NCBI RefSeq assembly: GCF_003863355.1
Contig: NZ_QQWG01000012.1
Coordinates: forward strand, 1-64,000
DNA from: Ancylomarina euxina
GTDB taxonomy: Bacteria > Bacteroidota > Bacteroidia > Bacteroidales > Marinifilaceae
DNA length: 64,000 bases
Reading direction: 5' to 3'
Position numbers and translations under genes: made by a program. How positions within the stretch are numbered: position 1 is the stretch's first letter; every line of letters starts with the position of its first letter. Shown in pieces: positions 54,752 to 64,000 of the stretch. Below the pieces are notes generated by a model. That model was not told the DNA's origin, did no database searches, and saw only the letters and a program-made list of their open reading frames with translations.

Positions 54752-55999
54752 ATGAAAAGAATTTTATTATCAGCTGTAGCAGTTGCACTTTGTGCATCGG
54801 GGTTTGCTCAGCAGAAAAAAGACAAATCAACTTTTAAAGAGTATGAGCCAGGTTATTACCAGAACTCTATACTTAAGGATATCAGAAACGTTGATGCTAA
54901 ACTGGAAAATAAGGAAGTTGATAAGCGTTTCTTTATGGATCAGTCGTCATACGATCTTCCGAAAGATATCAGCTTGTATACTAACAATACACATTGGGCT
55001 TTGCCAACTATTTCTCAGGGAAATACAGGTACATGTTGGTGTTTTTCAACCACCTCATTTTATGAGTCAGAAGTTTATCGTCTTCATAAAAAGAAAGTTG
55101 ATATTTCGGAGCTATATACGGTTTATTGGGAATATGTAGAGAAGGCACGTCGCTTTGTGCAAGAAAGAGGGGATTCAGAATTTGGACAGGGTTCAGAAGG
55201 TAATGCTGTAGCTCGTATGTGGAAAATGTATGGTGTAATCCCTCAGGCAGAATACACAGGATTAAAAGATGGTCGCAAGTTTCATACGCATGAGAAAATG
55301 TATAATGAGATGTTGGCTTATTTGAAATTTTTGAAGAAAAGTGGTGCTTGGAACGAAGATGAGGCTATTGCAACAATCAAGTCGATAATGAACCATTATA
55401 TTGGTGTGCCTCCAACTAAGTTTACTGTTGAAGGCACTGAGTATACACCTCAAACTTATTTGAAAGATTACTTGAAATTGAATCCAGATGATTATATCGA
55501 ATTACTTTCATATAAACAAGAGCCATACTGGGAACAAGTAGAATATAAGGTGACTGACAACTGGTGGCATTCAAAAGAGTACTATAATGTACCTCTTGAT
55601 GTTTATATGGAAGCAATTAAGTCAGCAGTACGTGATGGTTATACCATGAGTATTGGTGGTGATGTTTCTGAAGCTGGTTTCCTACGTACAACAAACTGTG
55701 CTATGGTTCCTTCGTTCGATATTCCATCGGAATATATTACTGAAGATGCGCGTCAATTCCGTTTTTCTAATGGAACAACAACGGATGATCATGGTATGCA
55801 CTTAATTGGTTACTATGTTGATAAATCAGGTAAAGACTGGTACTTAATTAAAGACTCAAGTTCTGGTTCTCGTAATATCGATGAGAATTCAGCTGAATTC
55901 GGTTATTATTTCTTCCACGAAGATTATGTGAAACTTAAGATGATGGGTGTTACAGTTCATAAAGATGCTGTAAAGAAATTATTGAAGAAGTTTAAGTAA
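54752..55999 (+). CDS. C1 family cysteine peptidase (aminopeptidase C-like), exported
   Basis: The 415-aa protein has a signal peptide (VAVALCASGFAQQ). The papain-type active site is visible as QGNTGTCWCFSTTSFYE (C95) and GMHLIGY (H350). The third residue, usually asparagine in a NSW motif, is aspartate here (D368 in LIKDSSSG). The order and the YWEYVEKARRF region fit bleomycin-hydrolase-like aminopeptidases of Bacteroidota. It would act in the periplasm on peptides. It is monocistronic, with a terminator behind it. Confidence 0.87.
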   Translation: MKRILLSAVAVALCASGFAQQKKDKSTFKEYEPGYYQNSILKDIRNVDAKLENKEVDKRFFMDQSSYDLPKDISLYTNNTHWALPTISQGNTGTCWCFSTTSFYESEVYRLHKKKVDISELYTVYWEYVEKARRFVQERGDSEFGQGSEGNAVARMWKMYGVIPQAEYTGLKDGRKFHTHEKMYNEMLAYLKFLKKSGAWNEDEAIATIKSIMNHYIGVPPTKFTVEGTEYTPQTYLKDYLKLNPDDYIELLSYKQEPYWEQVEYKVTDNWWHSKEYYNVPLDVYMEAIKSAVRDGYTMSIGGDVSEAGFLRTTNCAMVPSFDIPSEYITEDARQFRFSNGTTTDDHGMHLIGYYVDKSGKDWYLIKDSSSGSRNIDENSAEFGYYFFHEDYVKLKMMGVTVHKDAVKKLLKKFK

Positions 56000-56032
56000 G
56001 CTTATTATTAAAGAACTTAACAAGCCCATTTG

Positions 56033-56053
56033 TATGATGCAAATGGGCTTTTT
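56033..56053 (+). terminator. Terminator after the C1 peptidase gene
   Basis: AGCCCATTTG and CAAATGGGCT form a near-perfect stem around a short loop, followed by TTTTT. The second arm overlaps position 56040-56048. Confidence 0.85.
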
Positions 56054-56150
56054 GTATGGTATAGGCTCTTAAATTATTTTAGAATATACATTAAATCAAA
56101 AATTGTTATAACAATCGGAAATAATAATTATTTAATGATGATGAATTGTA

Positions 56151-56158
56151 TATCTTTG
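56151..56158 (+). promoter_or_regulatory. guaA: guaA promoter -7 element
   Basis: TATCTTTG matches TAnnTTTG exactly and lies 46 bp before the start codon. The expected TTG about 19-20 nt upstream is replaced by TTA. Confidence 0.6.
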
Positions 56159-56204
56159 TACGCCAAATAGAGAAGCTAAACAACCTCATATATTTTTAAA
56201 GATT

Positions 56205-57737
56205 ATGCAAGAAAAGATTTTAATTCTTGACTTTGGCTCGCAGTACACTCAGCTTATCGCTAGACGTGTTCGCGAATTAAATGTTTATTGCGAAATTCAT
56301 CCTTTTAACAATCCTCCACAATTGGATGATAGTATTAAAGGTGTGATTCTTTCGGGAAGTCCATTCTCGGTTCGCGAAGAAAATGCTCCAATTCCAAACT
56401 TATCAGAGATTAAAGGCAAGTTACCACTTCTAGGTGTTTGTTATGGTGCTCAGCATTTAGCTCACTGTTTTGGTGGGGAAGTTATGGCATCAAATAAAAG
56501 AGAATATGGTCGTGCAAACTTAACATCAGTTGATAATACCAACGAATTGTTGAATGGGATGAGTTTGAATTCGCAAGTATGGATGTCACATGGTGATACC
56601 ATTGAGCGTATGCCTGAAAACTATAAAGTAATTGCGAGTACATCTGATGTTGAAAATGCTGCTTTTGCAATTGAAGGCGAAACATCTTACGGTATCCAAT
56701 TCCACCCTGAGGTTTATCACAGTACCGAAGGCGCAATACTACTAAAGAATTTTATTGTTGGGATTTGTGGCTGTCAGCAAGATTGGACTCCAGATGCATT
56801 TGTTGAAACAACGGTCGCTGAGTTAAAAGAGAAGCTGGGTGATGATAAAGTAATTTTAGGTTTATCAGGAGGTGTTGATTCGACAGTAGCTGCTTTGTTA
56901 TTACATAAAGCAATTGGTGAAAACTTACATTGTATTTTTGTTGATAACGGTTTGTTACGTAAGAATGAGTTTACTGATGTATTGAAGAAATACGAAACTT
57001 TAGGCTTAAATGTAACTGGCGTTGATGCGGGCGATAAGTTTATTTCAGCTATGGCTGGTGTAACTGATCCTGAAGGAAAACGTAAGATTATTGGTAATGC
57101 CTTTGTTGAAGTTTTCGACGAAGAATCACATAAAATTGAGAACGCTAAATGGTTAGCTCAAGGAACTATTTATCCAGATGTTATTGAATCTGTTTCAGTA
57201 ACAGGAGGTCCTTCGCAAACTATTAAGTCTCACCACAATGTAGGCGGATTACCTGACTATATGAAACTGAAAGTGGTTGAGCCATTGAAGTTGTTATTTA
57301 AAGATGAGGTTCGTCGTGTTGGTCGTAGTATGGGACTTGAAGAGAAATTTATCGCTCGCCATCCTTTCCCAGGGCCAGGATTGGGGATTCGTATCTTGGG
57401 TGATATTACTCATGAGAAAGTACGAATTCTACAAGAGGTCGATCATATCTATATTTCAGGTTTGATTGAAGATGGATTGTATGACGAAGTTTGGCAAGCG
57501 GGAGCTATGCTATTGCCAGTTCAGTCAGTAGGAGTGATGGGGGATGAGAGAACTTACGAAAGAGTTGTTGCTCTTCGTGCTGTTAGTTCTACCGATGGTA
57601 TGACTGCCGACTGGTCACACTTACCATATGAATTCCTAGCAAAGATTTCAAATAAAATCATCAATGGTGTTAAAGGGGTTAATCGAGTGGTGTACGACAT
57701 CAGTTCGAAACCACCTGCAACTATTGAGTGGGAATAA
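56205..57737 (+). CDS. guaA: GMP synthase (glutamine-hydrolysing)
   Basis: This 510-aa enzyme amidates XMP to GMP. The N-terminal glutamine amidotransferase has the nucleophile C79 in [10 protein letters not shown] and the FHPEV histidine/glutamate. The ATP pyrophosphatase domain has the PP-loop [13 protein letters not shown], and the C-terminal dimerisation domain ends in the conserved PPATIEWE. The length is normal for the family. Confidence 0.97.
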   Translation: MQEKILILDFGSQYTQLIARRVRELNVYCEIHPFNNPPQLDDSIKGVILSGSPFSVREENAPIPNLSEIKGKLPLLGVCYGAQHLAHCFGGEVMASNKREYGRANLTSVDNTNELLNGMSLNSQVWMSHGDTIERMPENYKVIASTSDVENAAFAIEGETSYGIQFHPEVYHSTEGAILLKNFIVGICGCQQDWTPDAFVETTVAELKEKLGDDKVILGLSGGVDSTVAALLLHKAIGENLHCIFVDNGLLRKNEFTDVLKKYETLGLNVTGVDAGDKFISAMAGVTDPEGKRKIIGNAFVEVFDEESHKIENAKWLAQGTIYPDVIESVSVTGGPSQTIKSHHNVGGLPDYMKLKVVEPLKLLFKDEVRRVGRSMGLEEKFIARHPFPGPGLGIRILGDITHEKVRILQEVDHIYISGLIEDGLYDEVWQAGAMLLPVQSVGVMGDERTYERVVALRAVSSTDGMTADWSHLPYEFLAKISNKIINGVKGVNRVVYDISSKPPATIEWE

Positions 57738-57745
57738 TATTTCAA

Positions 57746-57778
57746 GAGCTATCCTTTTAGGGTGGCTCTTTTTTTTTG
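57746..57778 (+). terminator. Terminator after guaA
   Basis: AGAGCTATCC and GGGTGGCTCT form a 10-bp stem with G-T pairs around TTTTA, followed by a run of T residues. Confidence 0.85.
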
Positions 57779-57914
57779 CTCGAACTCATGTTTGTGAAAA
57801 TGTTATTTTTCTCTAAAAGGCCTTATATTTCAATATCTGGCTTAAGCGAAGTTTATAAAAAGATTGTATCTTTCGTTTTACTTTTAACGAAGTCTAAATA
57901 AATAAAATTAATAT

Positions 57915-59522
57915 ATGAGATTATTGAATTTTACCATTAGTAAATCTGCTTTTGCTTTTATACTCTTTTTTGTTTTAAGTTTTTCCCAGACTCAAGCACA
58001 AGAGGTCAGAGATCAGACTATTAAATATCAAAATCTAATTGCTCTAGTCGATGCTTTTTATGTAGATAGTGTGAGTCTTGAGAAATTAACTGAAGATGCT
58101 ATTATAAAGGTACTTGCAGAACTTGATCCCCACTCAGTTTATATCAGTAAGGATGAAGTGAAGGAGATGAATGAACCTTTGCAGGGAAGCTTTAGTGGGG
58201 TAGGGATTCAGTTCAATATTTTGAGAGACACATTAATGGTTGTGGCAACTATTCCGGGTGGTCCATCGGAAAAAGCTGGCCTAAGAGCTAGCGATAGAAT
58301 CATTAAAATTGATGATGAGATGGTAGCTGGTGTAGGAATGAAAAATACCGATGTATTTAAGAAATTACGTGGAGATAAAGGAACGAAGGTCAACTTATCG
58401 ATTCAACGTAAAGGGGAAAAAGAATTACTTGATTTTCTAATTATTCGCGATGATATTCCAATTTTTAGTCTGGATGCATCATACATGATTAATAAGAATG
58501 TAGGTTACATTAAATTGAATCGATTTGCAGCTAAAACAGCTGAAGAATTTTTGGAAGCTCTTTTAAAATTAAAGGAGCAAAAAATGCAAGACCTTATTCT
58601 TGATTTACGTGGTAATGGTGGTGGATATATGACTGCGGCTATTAATATTGTTGATCAGATGTTCAACAAAGATCAGTTGATTGTATTTACTGATGGTTTA
58701 AAATCGAAGCGTCATGATAATGTTTCAACCGATCAGGGTGCTTTTAAAGAGGGGAGAGTTATTGTTCTAATAGATGAAGGATCTGCTTCAGCTTCAGAGA
58801 TTGTATCTGGTGCCATTCAGGACTGGGATAGAGGTTTAATCGTTGGTCGACGATCGTTTGGGAAAGGTTTGGTTCAGCGTCAATTTCCGTTGTCTGATGG
58901 GTCTATGATTCGATTAACGACAGCTCATTACTACACACCAACAGGACGTTGTATTCAAAAACCCTATGATAATGGTTTAATGGATTATAGAATGGATATC
59001 ATCAATCGATATAACTCAGGTGAAATGGTTAGTCAGGATAGTATTCATCTGGCTGATTCATTAAAGTATAAAACATTGGTAAAGGAACGCTTGGTATATG
59101 GAGGTGGCGGAATTATGCCTGATGTATTTGTTCCAATAGATACATCCGCTAATTTTAAGTACTTTAATTTATTGGCTCGCAAGAATGTGCTTTATCCTTT
59201 TGTTTTGACTTTTATGGATAACAATAGAGAAAATTTCAAATCTAAGTATCCAGATTTTGAAACGTTCAATAAGAAATTCCAAATTACAGAGGATATGTTG
59301 AAAGAATTGGTTGCACAAGGCGATGAAGCCAAAGTTGAGCATACTGAAGAAGAATACTTAGCGGTAAAAGATCACCTTAAGGTTTATTTGAAAGCTATAA
59401 TCGCAAGAGATATTTGGGATGGAACTGAGTTTTATCAAATTGTTAATCAAGGAAACGATATACTCGATAAAGCTTTGGAAATACTTGATAATTCTAAAGA
59501 ATATGAGAAATATTTAAAGTAA
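57915..59522 (+). CDS. S41 family C-terminal processing peptidase
   Basis: The 535-aa protein has a signal peptide (FVLSFSQTQAQ), a PDZ domain (about 85-175, with SGVGIQF and GGPSEKAGLRASDRI) and the S41 protease domain. The catalytic serine is in GSASASEIVSGA (about 293) and the lysine in RSFGKGLVQ (about 317). It would act as a tail-specific protease in the periplasm. A near-promoter TATCTTTC lies at 57867-57874. It has its own terminator. Confidence 0.93.
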   Translation: MRLLNFTISKSAFAFILFFVLSFSQTQAQEVRDQTIKYQNLIALVDAFYVDSVSLEKLTEDAIIKVLAELDPHSVYISKDEVKEMNEPLQGSFSGVGIQFNILRDTLMVVATIPGGPSEKAGLRASDRIIKIDDEMVAGVGMKNTDVFKKLRGDKGTKVNLSIQRKGEKELLDFLIIRDDIPIFSLDASYMINKNVGYIKLNRFAAKTAEEFLEALLKLKEQKMQDLILDLRGNGGGYMTAAINIVDQMFNKDQLIVFTDGLKSKRHDNVSTDQGAFKEGRVIVLIDEGSASASEIVSGAIQDWDRGLIVGRRSFGKGLVQRQFPLSDGSMIRLTTAHYYTPTGRCIQKPYDNGLMDYRMDIINRYNSGEMVSQDSIHLADSLKYKTLVKERLVYGGGGIMPDVFVPIDTSANFKYFNLLARKNVLYPFVLTFMDNNRENFKSKYPDFETFNKKFQITEDMLKELVAQGDEAKVEHTEEEYLAVKDHLKVYLKAIIARDIWDGTEFYQIVNQGNDILDKALEILDNSKEYEKYLK

Positions 59523-59540
59523 AGATTTACTTTTTATGAG

Positions 59541-59568
59541 AAAAGCCGGATGTTTTCCGGCTTTTTTT
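59541..59568 (+). terminator. Terminator after the S41 peptidase gene
   Basis: AAAGCCGGA and TTCCGGCTTT form a stem around a short loop, followed by TTTTTTT. Confidence 0.88.
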
Positions 59569-59612
59569 ATTTAAAACCACTGAAAAATAGCTGATTTTTA
59601 TAAGCTAAAGAC

Positions 59613-59620
59613 TACTTTTG
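59613..59620 (+). promoter_or_regulatory. Promoter -7 element of the THUMP methyltransferase gene
   Basis: TACTTTTG matches TAnnTTTG exactly and lies about 85 bp before the start. No good TTG was seen at the expected upstream distance. Confidence 0.5.
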
Positions 59621-59705
59621 TAAGCGTAATTTAGCGGGAGTCTATAGTTTATAGAATTTATAGATGCACGAGTTAGTCAAAAGGGTATAATTAATAACAA
59701 TAGTT

Positions 59706-60884
59706 TTGAAAACAGATTCGGTAAAGTTTAGAATGATTGCAAAAACCTTTCAAGGTTTAGAGGAGGTATTGGTTCAGGAATTGGAAAATTTAGGAGCTGA
59801 GGAGATTAAAGTATTAAAGCGTGCCGTGAGTTTTGTCGGAGATAAAGCTTTAATGTATAAAACGAACTTTCACTTAAGAACGGCGACTCGTGTTATTAAG
59901 CCAATCCACAAGTTTAATGCTATAGATACTGATGAAGTGTATAAAGGTATTCAGGAGATAGACTGGAGTGAGTATCTATCTTTAAAAGATACCATTTCAA
60001 TTGATAGTACTATCAGTTCTGAAGATTTTAAGCATTCAAAGTTTGTAACTTACCGAGTTAAAGATGCTATTGTTGACCAATTCTTCGAAAAAACAGGAGA
60101 TCGTCCATCGGTTCGTGTGGTAAATCCTACTTTGAGAATCAACGTCCATATTGATAAAAATACATGTACAGTTTCTTTAGATAGTTCGGGAGAATCATTA
60201 CACAAAAGAGGTTATAGAGTTGCTGAAACAGCTGCTCCTCTTAACGAAGTCATGGCTGCAGGTATGATTCTTATGTCAGACTGGGATAAGAAATCTAACT
60301 TTATCGATCCTATGTGTGGTTCTGGTACTTTGTTAATTGAAGCTGCATTAATTGCTTATAACATTCCTGTAGGATTATATCGTAAAGAATTTGGTTTCCA
60401 GAAGTGGAGCGATTTCGATCAAGACCTTTGGGATGAGATTTATAATGACGAAACTGAAATTGATTTTGACGCAAATATCATAGGTTGTGATATCTCAGAT
60501 AAAGCAATGGAAATAGCAGAGCAGAACATTCGTAACGCTGGTTTAAGAAGAAAAATTAAGTTGAATGTAATACCTTTTCAGCAATTTATTCCTCCAGTTG
60601 AAAAGGGTATTCTTATCACAAATCCACCTTATGGTGAGCGTTTAAAGGTTAAAGACCTAGAAGGCCTTTATTCTATGATCGGAGAAAGATTGAAGCACCA
60701 ATTCATGGGTTATGATGCATGGATTTTAAGTTATGGAAAAGAATGTTTTGATAGTATTGGTTTGCGTCCATCAAGAAAAGTAACCTTATTTAATGGTCCT
60801 TTGGAATGTAGATTTCAAAAATATTCGATGTTTGCTGGAAGCAAGAAGGATACTTTTAAGGATAGAAAAGAATCAAATAGATAA
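59706..60884 (+). CDS. THUMP domain class I RNA methyltransferase (RlmL N-terminal type)
   Basis: The 392-aa protein begins at TTG 59706; the next ATG (59733) would remove residues before the conserved IAKTFQGLEEVL start, so TTG is preferred. A THUMP RNA-binding domain (about 45-155) precedes an SAM methyltransferase domain with DPMCGSGTLLIEAA and the N-type catalytic motif NPPYGERL (N306). It probably methylates a guanine N2 of 23S rRNA, like the RlmL/YcbY N-terminal half; the exact site is inferred. Confidence 0.9.
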   Translation: MKTDSVKFRMIAKTFQGLEEVLVQELENLGAEEIKVLKRAVSFVGDKALMYKTNFHLRTATRVIKPIHKFNAIDTDEVYKGIQEIDWSEYLSLKDTISIDSTISSEDFKHSKFVTYRVKDAIVDQFFEKTGDRPSVRVVNPTLRINVHIDKNTCTVSLDSSGESLHKRGYRVAETAAPLNEVMAAGMILMSDWDKKSNFIDPMCGSGTLLIEAALIAYNIPVGLYRKEFGFQKWSDFDQDLWDEIYNDETEIDFDANIIGCDISDKAMEIAEQNIRNAGLRRKIKLNVIPFQQFIPPVEKGILITNPPYGERLKVKDLEGLYSMIGERLKHQFMGYDAWILSYGKECFDSIGLRPSRKVTLFNGPLECRFQKYSMFAGSKKDTFKDRKESNR

Positions 60885-60916
60885 GTATTCGGACAGTAAT
60901 CTTTTAGCTATTTTAT

Positions 60917-60924
60917 TATATTTG
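60917..60924 (+). promoter_or_regulatory. Promoter -7 element for the SiaB/SiaC pair
   Basis: TATATTTG matches TAnnTTTG and lies 34 bp before the SiaB-like start. The upstream -33 element is not evident. Confidence 0.45.
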
Positions 60925-60958
60925 TTGAGAAGAGATAGTTTAATATAAAGATATTTCA

Positions 60959-61495
60959 ATGAGTTTTAACCTTAACCAGTGGTTTACCGATAATGTGAGC
61001 GAAGACAGCCTTTTTTATTATAAAGGGAGTGTTGGTTCTAAGACGGTAACTGAGATTCTGGAGAAGATTGAAGCGATTATGGAAGACAGAAACTTTCCTT
61101 TGAAGGAAAGAAAAAAGATCCTAAATATCCTTATCGAATTGGTTCAGAACCTTTATCATCATGGAGAAAAGTTTGAGATTGAAGATTCTTTCAAAAGTTA
61201 CGGAAGCTTAATCTTTAATAAAAATGATGAGGGAGTGAAAATTATATCTGCCAATTTTATTAAAATTGAAAAGCTGAAGATTTTCACCGATTATATTGAT
61301 CATACCAATTCATTGGGTACTAGTGAGCTAAAGACCTTATATCGAAAAGTATTGTCTAATCGACATTTTTCTGAAAAAGGAGGCGGCGGACTAGGCATTA
61401 TCAATATGATACGAAGAAGTGGGAATAAACTTAAGTATTGTTCCAAACGGACCCAAGGAGAGAATTTCTTCTTAGTCTTAACTGTAAAAATTTAG
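60959..61495 (+). CDS. SiaB family protein kinase
   Basis: This 178-aa protein is a GHKL-type ATPase without a sensor: ILIELVQNLYHHG gives the N-box (E60, N64) and KGGGGLGIINMI the G-box (about 140-151). I recognise it as the SiaB family, the kinase that phosphorylates SiaC in Pseudomonas aeruginosa. A SiaC homologue follows after 24 nt, confirming the pairing. The matching PP2C phosphatase is not adjacent; the receiver-PP2C protein at 4443 is one candidate in this window. Confidence 0.87.
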   Translation: MSFNLNQWFTDNVSEDSLFYYKGSVGSKTVTEILEKIEAIMEDRNFPLKERKKILNILIELVQNLYHHGEKFEIEDSFKSYGSLIFNKNDEGVKIISANFIKIEKLKIFTDYIDHTNSLGTSELKTLYRKVLSNRHFSEKGGGGLGIINMIRRSGNKLKYCSKRTQGENFFLVLTVKI

Positions 61496-61519
61496 TCAAA
61501 AAAATAACGATATTCTTTT

Positions 61520-61903
61520 ATGGATACTTTAATAATAGAAGGCAGCTCAAAAACACCGAAAGTCGTATTCAATGCCGAAAAAGGCGAATTACTACTGGAG
61601 GGGCGTTCAATTCCCGAAAATTCATTAGAATTTTACATCCCTTTGATGGAATGGGTGGAAGCATATTCTCATGAAGTAAAAACTGATATCATCGTTCAGA
61701 TGAAATTGGAATATTTCAATACCAGTTCTTCAAAATGTATTTTGGACTTTTTCAGAAAACTTGAGGCGATTTCGAATCGAGGAAAAAATGTTTCTGTAAA
61801 TTGGTATTTCGAAGAGGATGATGAGGATATGATGGAAGCCGGAGAAGACTATAATGCGATTGTAGGTATCCCTTTTGTGATGGTTGAGCAAAAAGAAGTT
61901 TAA
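61520..61903 (+). CDS. SiaC family regulatory phosphoprotein (DUF1987)
   Basis: The 127-aa protein is a single SiaC/DUF1987 domain. YFNTSSSK places a threonine at position 68, the same residue number as the phosphorylated threonine of P. aeruginosa SiaC as I recall it. In Pseudomonas, unphosphorylated SiaC activates the diguanylate cyclase SiaD; no such cyclase is encoded here, so the output in this organism is unknown. Confidence 0.87.
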   Translation: MDTLIIEGSSKTPKVVFNAEKGELLLEGRSIPENSLEFYIPLMEWVEAYSHEVKTDIIVQMKLEYFNTSSSKCILDFFRKLEAISNRGKNVSVNWYFEEDDEDMMEAGEDYNAIVGIPFVMVEQKEV

Positions 61904-61923
61904 TTTATTGACTGATATGATAT

Positions 61924-61957
61924 AAAAGGGGCTGATTCATTTGAATCAGCCCCTTTT
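61924..61957. terminator. Bidirectional terminator between the SiaC and mnmA genes
   Basis: AAAAGGGGCTGATTC and GAATCAGCCCCTTTT form a 15-bp perfect stem around ATTT. A-rich and T-rich sides let it serve both convergent genes. Confidence 0.9.
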
Positions 61958-61988
61958 GAATTATAGTAATTTGAATGAAAAGAATCTT

Positions 61989-63167
61989 TTACTCTCCGTC
62001 TATAGGACCAGAACCAATCAATTCATCACCATCGTACCAGGCAGCAAACTGTCCTGCAACCACAGCACGTTGAGGCTCGTCAAAAAGAATATATAAACCT
62101 TCTTTCTTAAAATATATCGTCCCTTTTTGAAGTGGCTGACGATAACGAATTCTTATATCATAACGTCGTTCACATTCTTCGGTAGGCATTAAGTCCTGAC
62201 GAATCCAATGGGTTTCTTCCTTCGAAATAAACAGCGCTTTTCGCATTAAAAGAGGATGAGAGTGCCCCATACCCGTATAGATGATATTCTCCTTAACATC
62301 AGTACCAATTACAAATAAGGGTTCAGCTTTTCCACCAACATTCAACCCTTTTCGTTGTCCTACAGTATAGAAATGAGCGCCATTGTGTTCACCCACTTTT
62401 TTACCATGATGTCTTCTAAACTGAAAGGGTTTAGCTAAGTCAGCTAATTCTTCAGATTTAGGTAGGATTCTGTGAGCGTTTTCAGCTAGTACTTCGACAA
62501 TAATGCCAGGCTTAGCTTTAAGTTTCTGTTGTAAGAATACAGGTAAGTCTACCTTTCCTACAAAACAGATGCCTTGTGAGTCTTTCTTCTCAGCAGATGC
62601 AAGCTTTTCTCTACGAGCTATTTCTCTAACTTCAGGCTTCTCAATATCACCAATTGGGAACATCGCTTTGGAAAGCTGATCTTGCGAAAGTTGACATAGA
62701 AAATAGCTCTGATCCTTATTATTATCAACACCAGCTAAAAGGCTATAAACCTCTTTGCCATCAACTATTTTTGTTTCTTTTCTACAATAGTGTCCCGTTG
62801 CTACGTAGTCAGCACCAAGTTCTACCGCCTTTTTTAAGAATACATCGAATTTAATTTCACGATTACAAAGTACATCAGGGTTTGGTGTACGTCCTTGTTC
62901 ATATTCTGAGAACATATAATCAATTACCTGTGCTCGATATTCTGTGCTTAAATCAACAAAATGAAATGGAATATCTAATTTCTTAGCAACCATTTGTGCA
63001 AATAGAATATCCTCGTCAAAAGGACATTCTTCAGATTTTAAGCCAACTGTATCATTCCAGTTCTGCATAAACAAAGCTTCAACTTCGTAACCTTGCTCTT
63101 TTAGTAAATAGGCTGCTACACTTGAGTCAACTCCACCAGACAATCCTATTACAACTTTTTTTGTCAT
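61989..63167 (-). CDS. mnmA: tRNA-specific 2-thiouridylase MnmA
   Basis: From ATG 63167 the protein is 392 aa. It thiolates U34 of Lys, Glu and Gln tRNAs in the cytoplasm. The PP-loop [14 protein letters not shown], the catalytic cysteine in [10 protein letters not shown] and the second cysteine in GICFVG are present, followed by the C-terminal beta domains. A longer start at 63197 is rejected because that ATG lies inside the -7 element; a Shine-Dalgarno-like AAGGAG lies about 8 nt before 63167. Confidence 0.95.
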   Translation of the reverse strand: MTKKVVIGLSGGVDSSVAAYLLKEQGYEVEALFMQNWNDTVGLKSEECPFDEDILFAQMVAKKLDIPFHFVDLSTEYRAQVIDYMFSEYEQGRTPNPDVLCNREIKFDVFLKKAVELGADYVATGHYCRKETKIVDGKEVYSLLAGVDNNKDQSYFLCQLSQDQLSKAMFPIGDIEKPEVREIARREKLASAEKKDSQGICFVGKVDLPVFLQQKLKAKPGIIVEVLAENAHRILPKSEELADLAKPFQFRRHHGKKVGEHNGAHFYTVGQRKGLNVGGKAEPLFVIGTDVKENIIYTGMGHSHPLLMRKALFISKEETHWIRQDLMPTEECERRYDIRIRYRQPLQKGTIYFKKEGLYILFDEPQRAVVAGQFAAWYDGDELIGSGPIDGE

Positions 63168-63194
63168 TTCTTTTTCTCCTTCATTTTGAATCTG

Positions 63195-63225
63195 CAAATG
63201 TACTTATTAAAACTCTGAAGAGCAA
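63195..63225 (-). promoter_or_regulatory. mnmA: mnmA promoter
   Basis: On the minus strand TACATTTG (63195-63202) is an exact TAnnTTTG with TTG 20 nt upstream (63223-63225). Transcription would start near 63188 and give a leader of about 20 nt, which fixes the mnmA start at 63167. Confidence 0.75.
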
Positions 63226-63311
63226 TATTGATTTTTTCGATATAATTAATGCTTATTTTTAAACAAATTAAATTAATTTAGTATACTGTTAGATCAGAAT
63301 ATTAATTAAAA

Positions 63312-64000
63312 ATGAAAATAATGACTAGAAATTTACTTTTCGTATTCTTTGCACTTCTATGTCTTAATCTTAGTGCACAAGAGACTCAGGACACAAGCTA
63401 TTGGAAAAAAGGAGGTATGGCTTCCTTATCTTTTTCTCAGACTTCTCTAAGTAATTGGTCTGGTGGTGGAGATAATGCTATTTCAACTAATGTGCAGTTG
63501 AATCTATTTGCTAATTATACTAAAGCTAAAAATGCCTGGGATAATACTTTGAAGTTAGAATATGGCCTATTGAAACAAGGAGATGAGGGAACACGAAAGA
63601 GTATTGATAAGATTGACTTTGTAACTAAATATGGACATCAGGCAAGTAAAAAATGGTATTATACAGCCTTGTTAGATTTTAAATCTCAGTTTGCAAAAGG
63701 TTATAATTATGCAAAAAGTGAAACAGAATCTGATGTAAAAGTTTCAAATTTTATGGCCCCAGCATATCTTTTACTTTCTCTGGGTATGGACTACAAGCCA
63801 AACGATATATTTTCAGCTTATTTGTCACCTGTAACAGGTAAGACAACCATTGTTAATGATACCGAATTATCAGACGCAGGGGCTTTTGGTGTAGATCCAG
63901 GTGATAAGGTTAGATATGAATTTGGTGCGTTAACTAAGTTAACGTTAAAGAAATCGATTGCTAAAAATGTTGATTTGAAGAGTACACTTGACCTATTTAC
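63312..64000 (+). CDS. DUF3078 family protein, truncated by the window edge
   Basis: The open frame from ATG 63312 runs off the right edge (229 codons visible). It begins with a signal peptide (LLFVFFALLCLNLSAQE), followed by SYWKKGGMASLSFSQTSLSNWSGGGDNA, reported here in part, which is typical of DUF3078, a Bacteroidota family with outer-membrane beta-barrel character. Repeated amphipathic strands (WDNTLKLEYGLL, WYYTALLDFKSQF) fit a barrel. Function is unknown. Confidence 0.85.
   Translation, partial: MKIMTRNLLFVFFALLCLNLSAQETQDTSYWKKGGMASLSFSQTSLSNWSGGGDNAISTNVQLNLFANYTKAKNAWDNTLKLEYGLLKQGDEGTRKSIDKIDFVTKYGHQASKKWYYTALLDFKSQFAKGYNYAKSETESDVKVSNFMAPAYLLLSLGMDYKPNDIFSAYLSPVTGKTTIVNDTELSDAGAFGVDPGDKVRYEFGALTKLTLKKSIAKNVDLKSTLDLF

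Noticed and set aside
61438-61674. 78-codon frame spanning the SiaB-SiaC junction
   Set aside because: It overlaps both proteins out of frame and has no support.

Overview
The window looks like a chromosome segment of a low-GC, probably marine Bacteroidota, most likely order Marinilabiliales (inference). Grounds: promoters of the Bacteroidota type (TTG, 19-20 nt, TAnnTTTG), a SusC/SusD pair, a hybrid two-component sensor, a type IX secretion C-terminal domain, DUF3822 beside rsmD, and housekeeping proteins of Bacteroidota type. No database search was possible; family calls rest on motifs and recall.

Left flank (1-10.0 kb): five tandem tRNA-Asp(GUC) genes in 127-bp units, an rsmD/DUF3822/hypothetical operon, a RecD-like helicase, a receiver-PP2C phosphatase, a phosphoglucomutase, ribosomal protein S1 and a STAS protein. 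Right flank (53.5-64.0 kb): RNase Z, a C1 peptidase, GMP synthase, an S41 protease, a THUMP RNA methyltransferase, a SiaB/SiaC pair, MnmA and a truncated DUF3078 gene.

Between them (about 10.1-53.5 kb) lies a glycosaminoglycan (chondroitin/dermatan sulfate or hyaluronan type) utilization locus. Two PL8 chondroitinase-ABC-like lyases, one divergent PL8-like protein, two GH88 unsaturated glucuronyl hydrolases and three formylglycine-type sulfatases would depolymerise and desulfate the polymer. A SusC/SusD pair with two surface-type proteins would bind and import the fragments. KduI, KduD, KdgK and KDPG aldolase, with an ExuT-like MFS transporter, would take the unsaturated uronate to pyruvate and glyceraldehyde-3-phosphate. 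Three regulators are present: a LacI protein with candidate operators, a full hybrid sensor kinase, and a membrane propeller-AraC protein that lacks any kinase or receiver module.

The strongest structural observation is that about 100 bp covering the 5' end of rnz occurs twice, at both edges of the locus: as a dead fragment behind the STAS gene (10009-10111) and as the start of intact rnz (53505-53607). This suggests the whole locus was inserted between STAS and rnz. The left copy also forms a perfect 14-bp-stem terminator that the intact copy does not.
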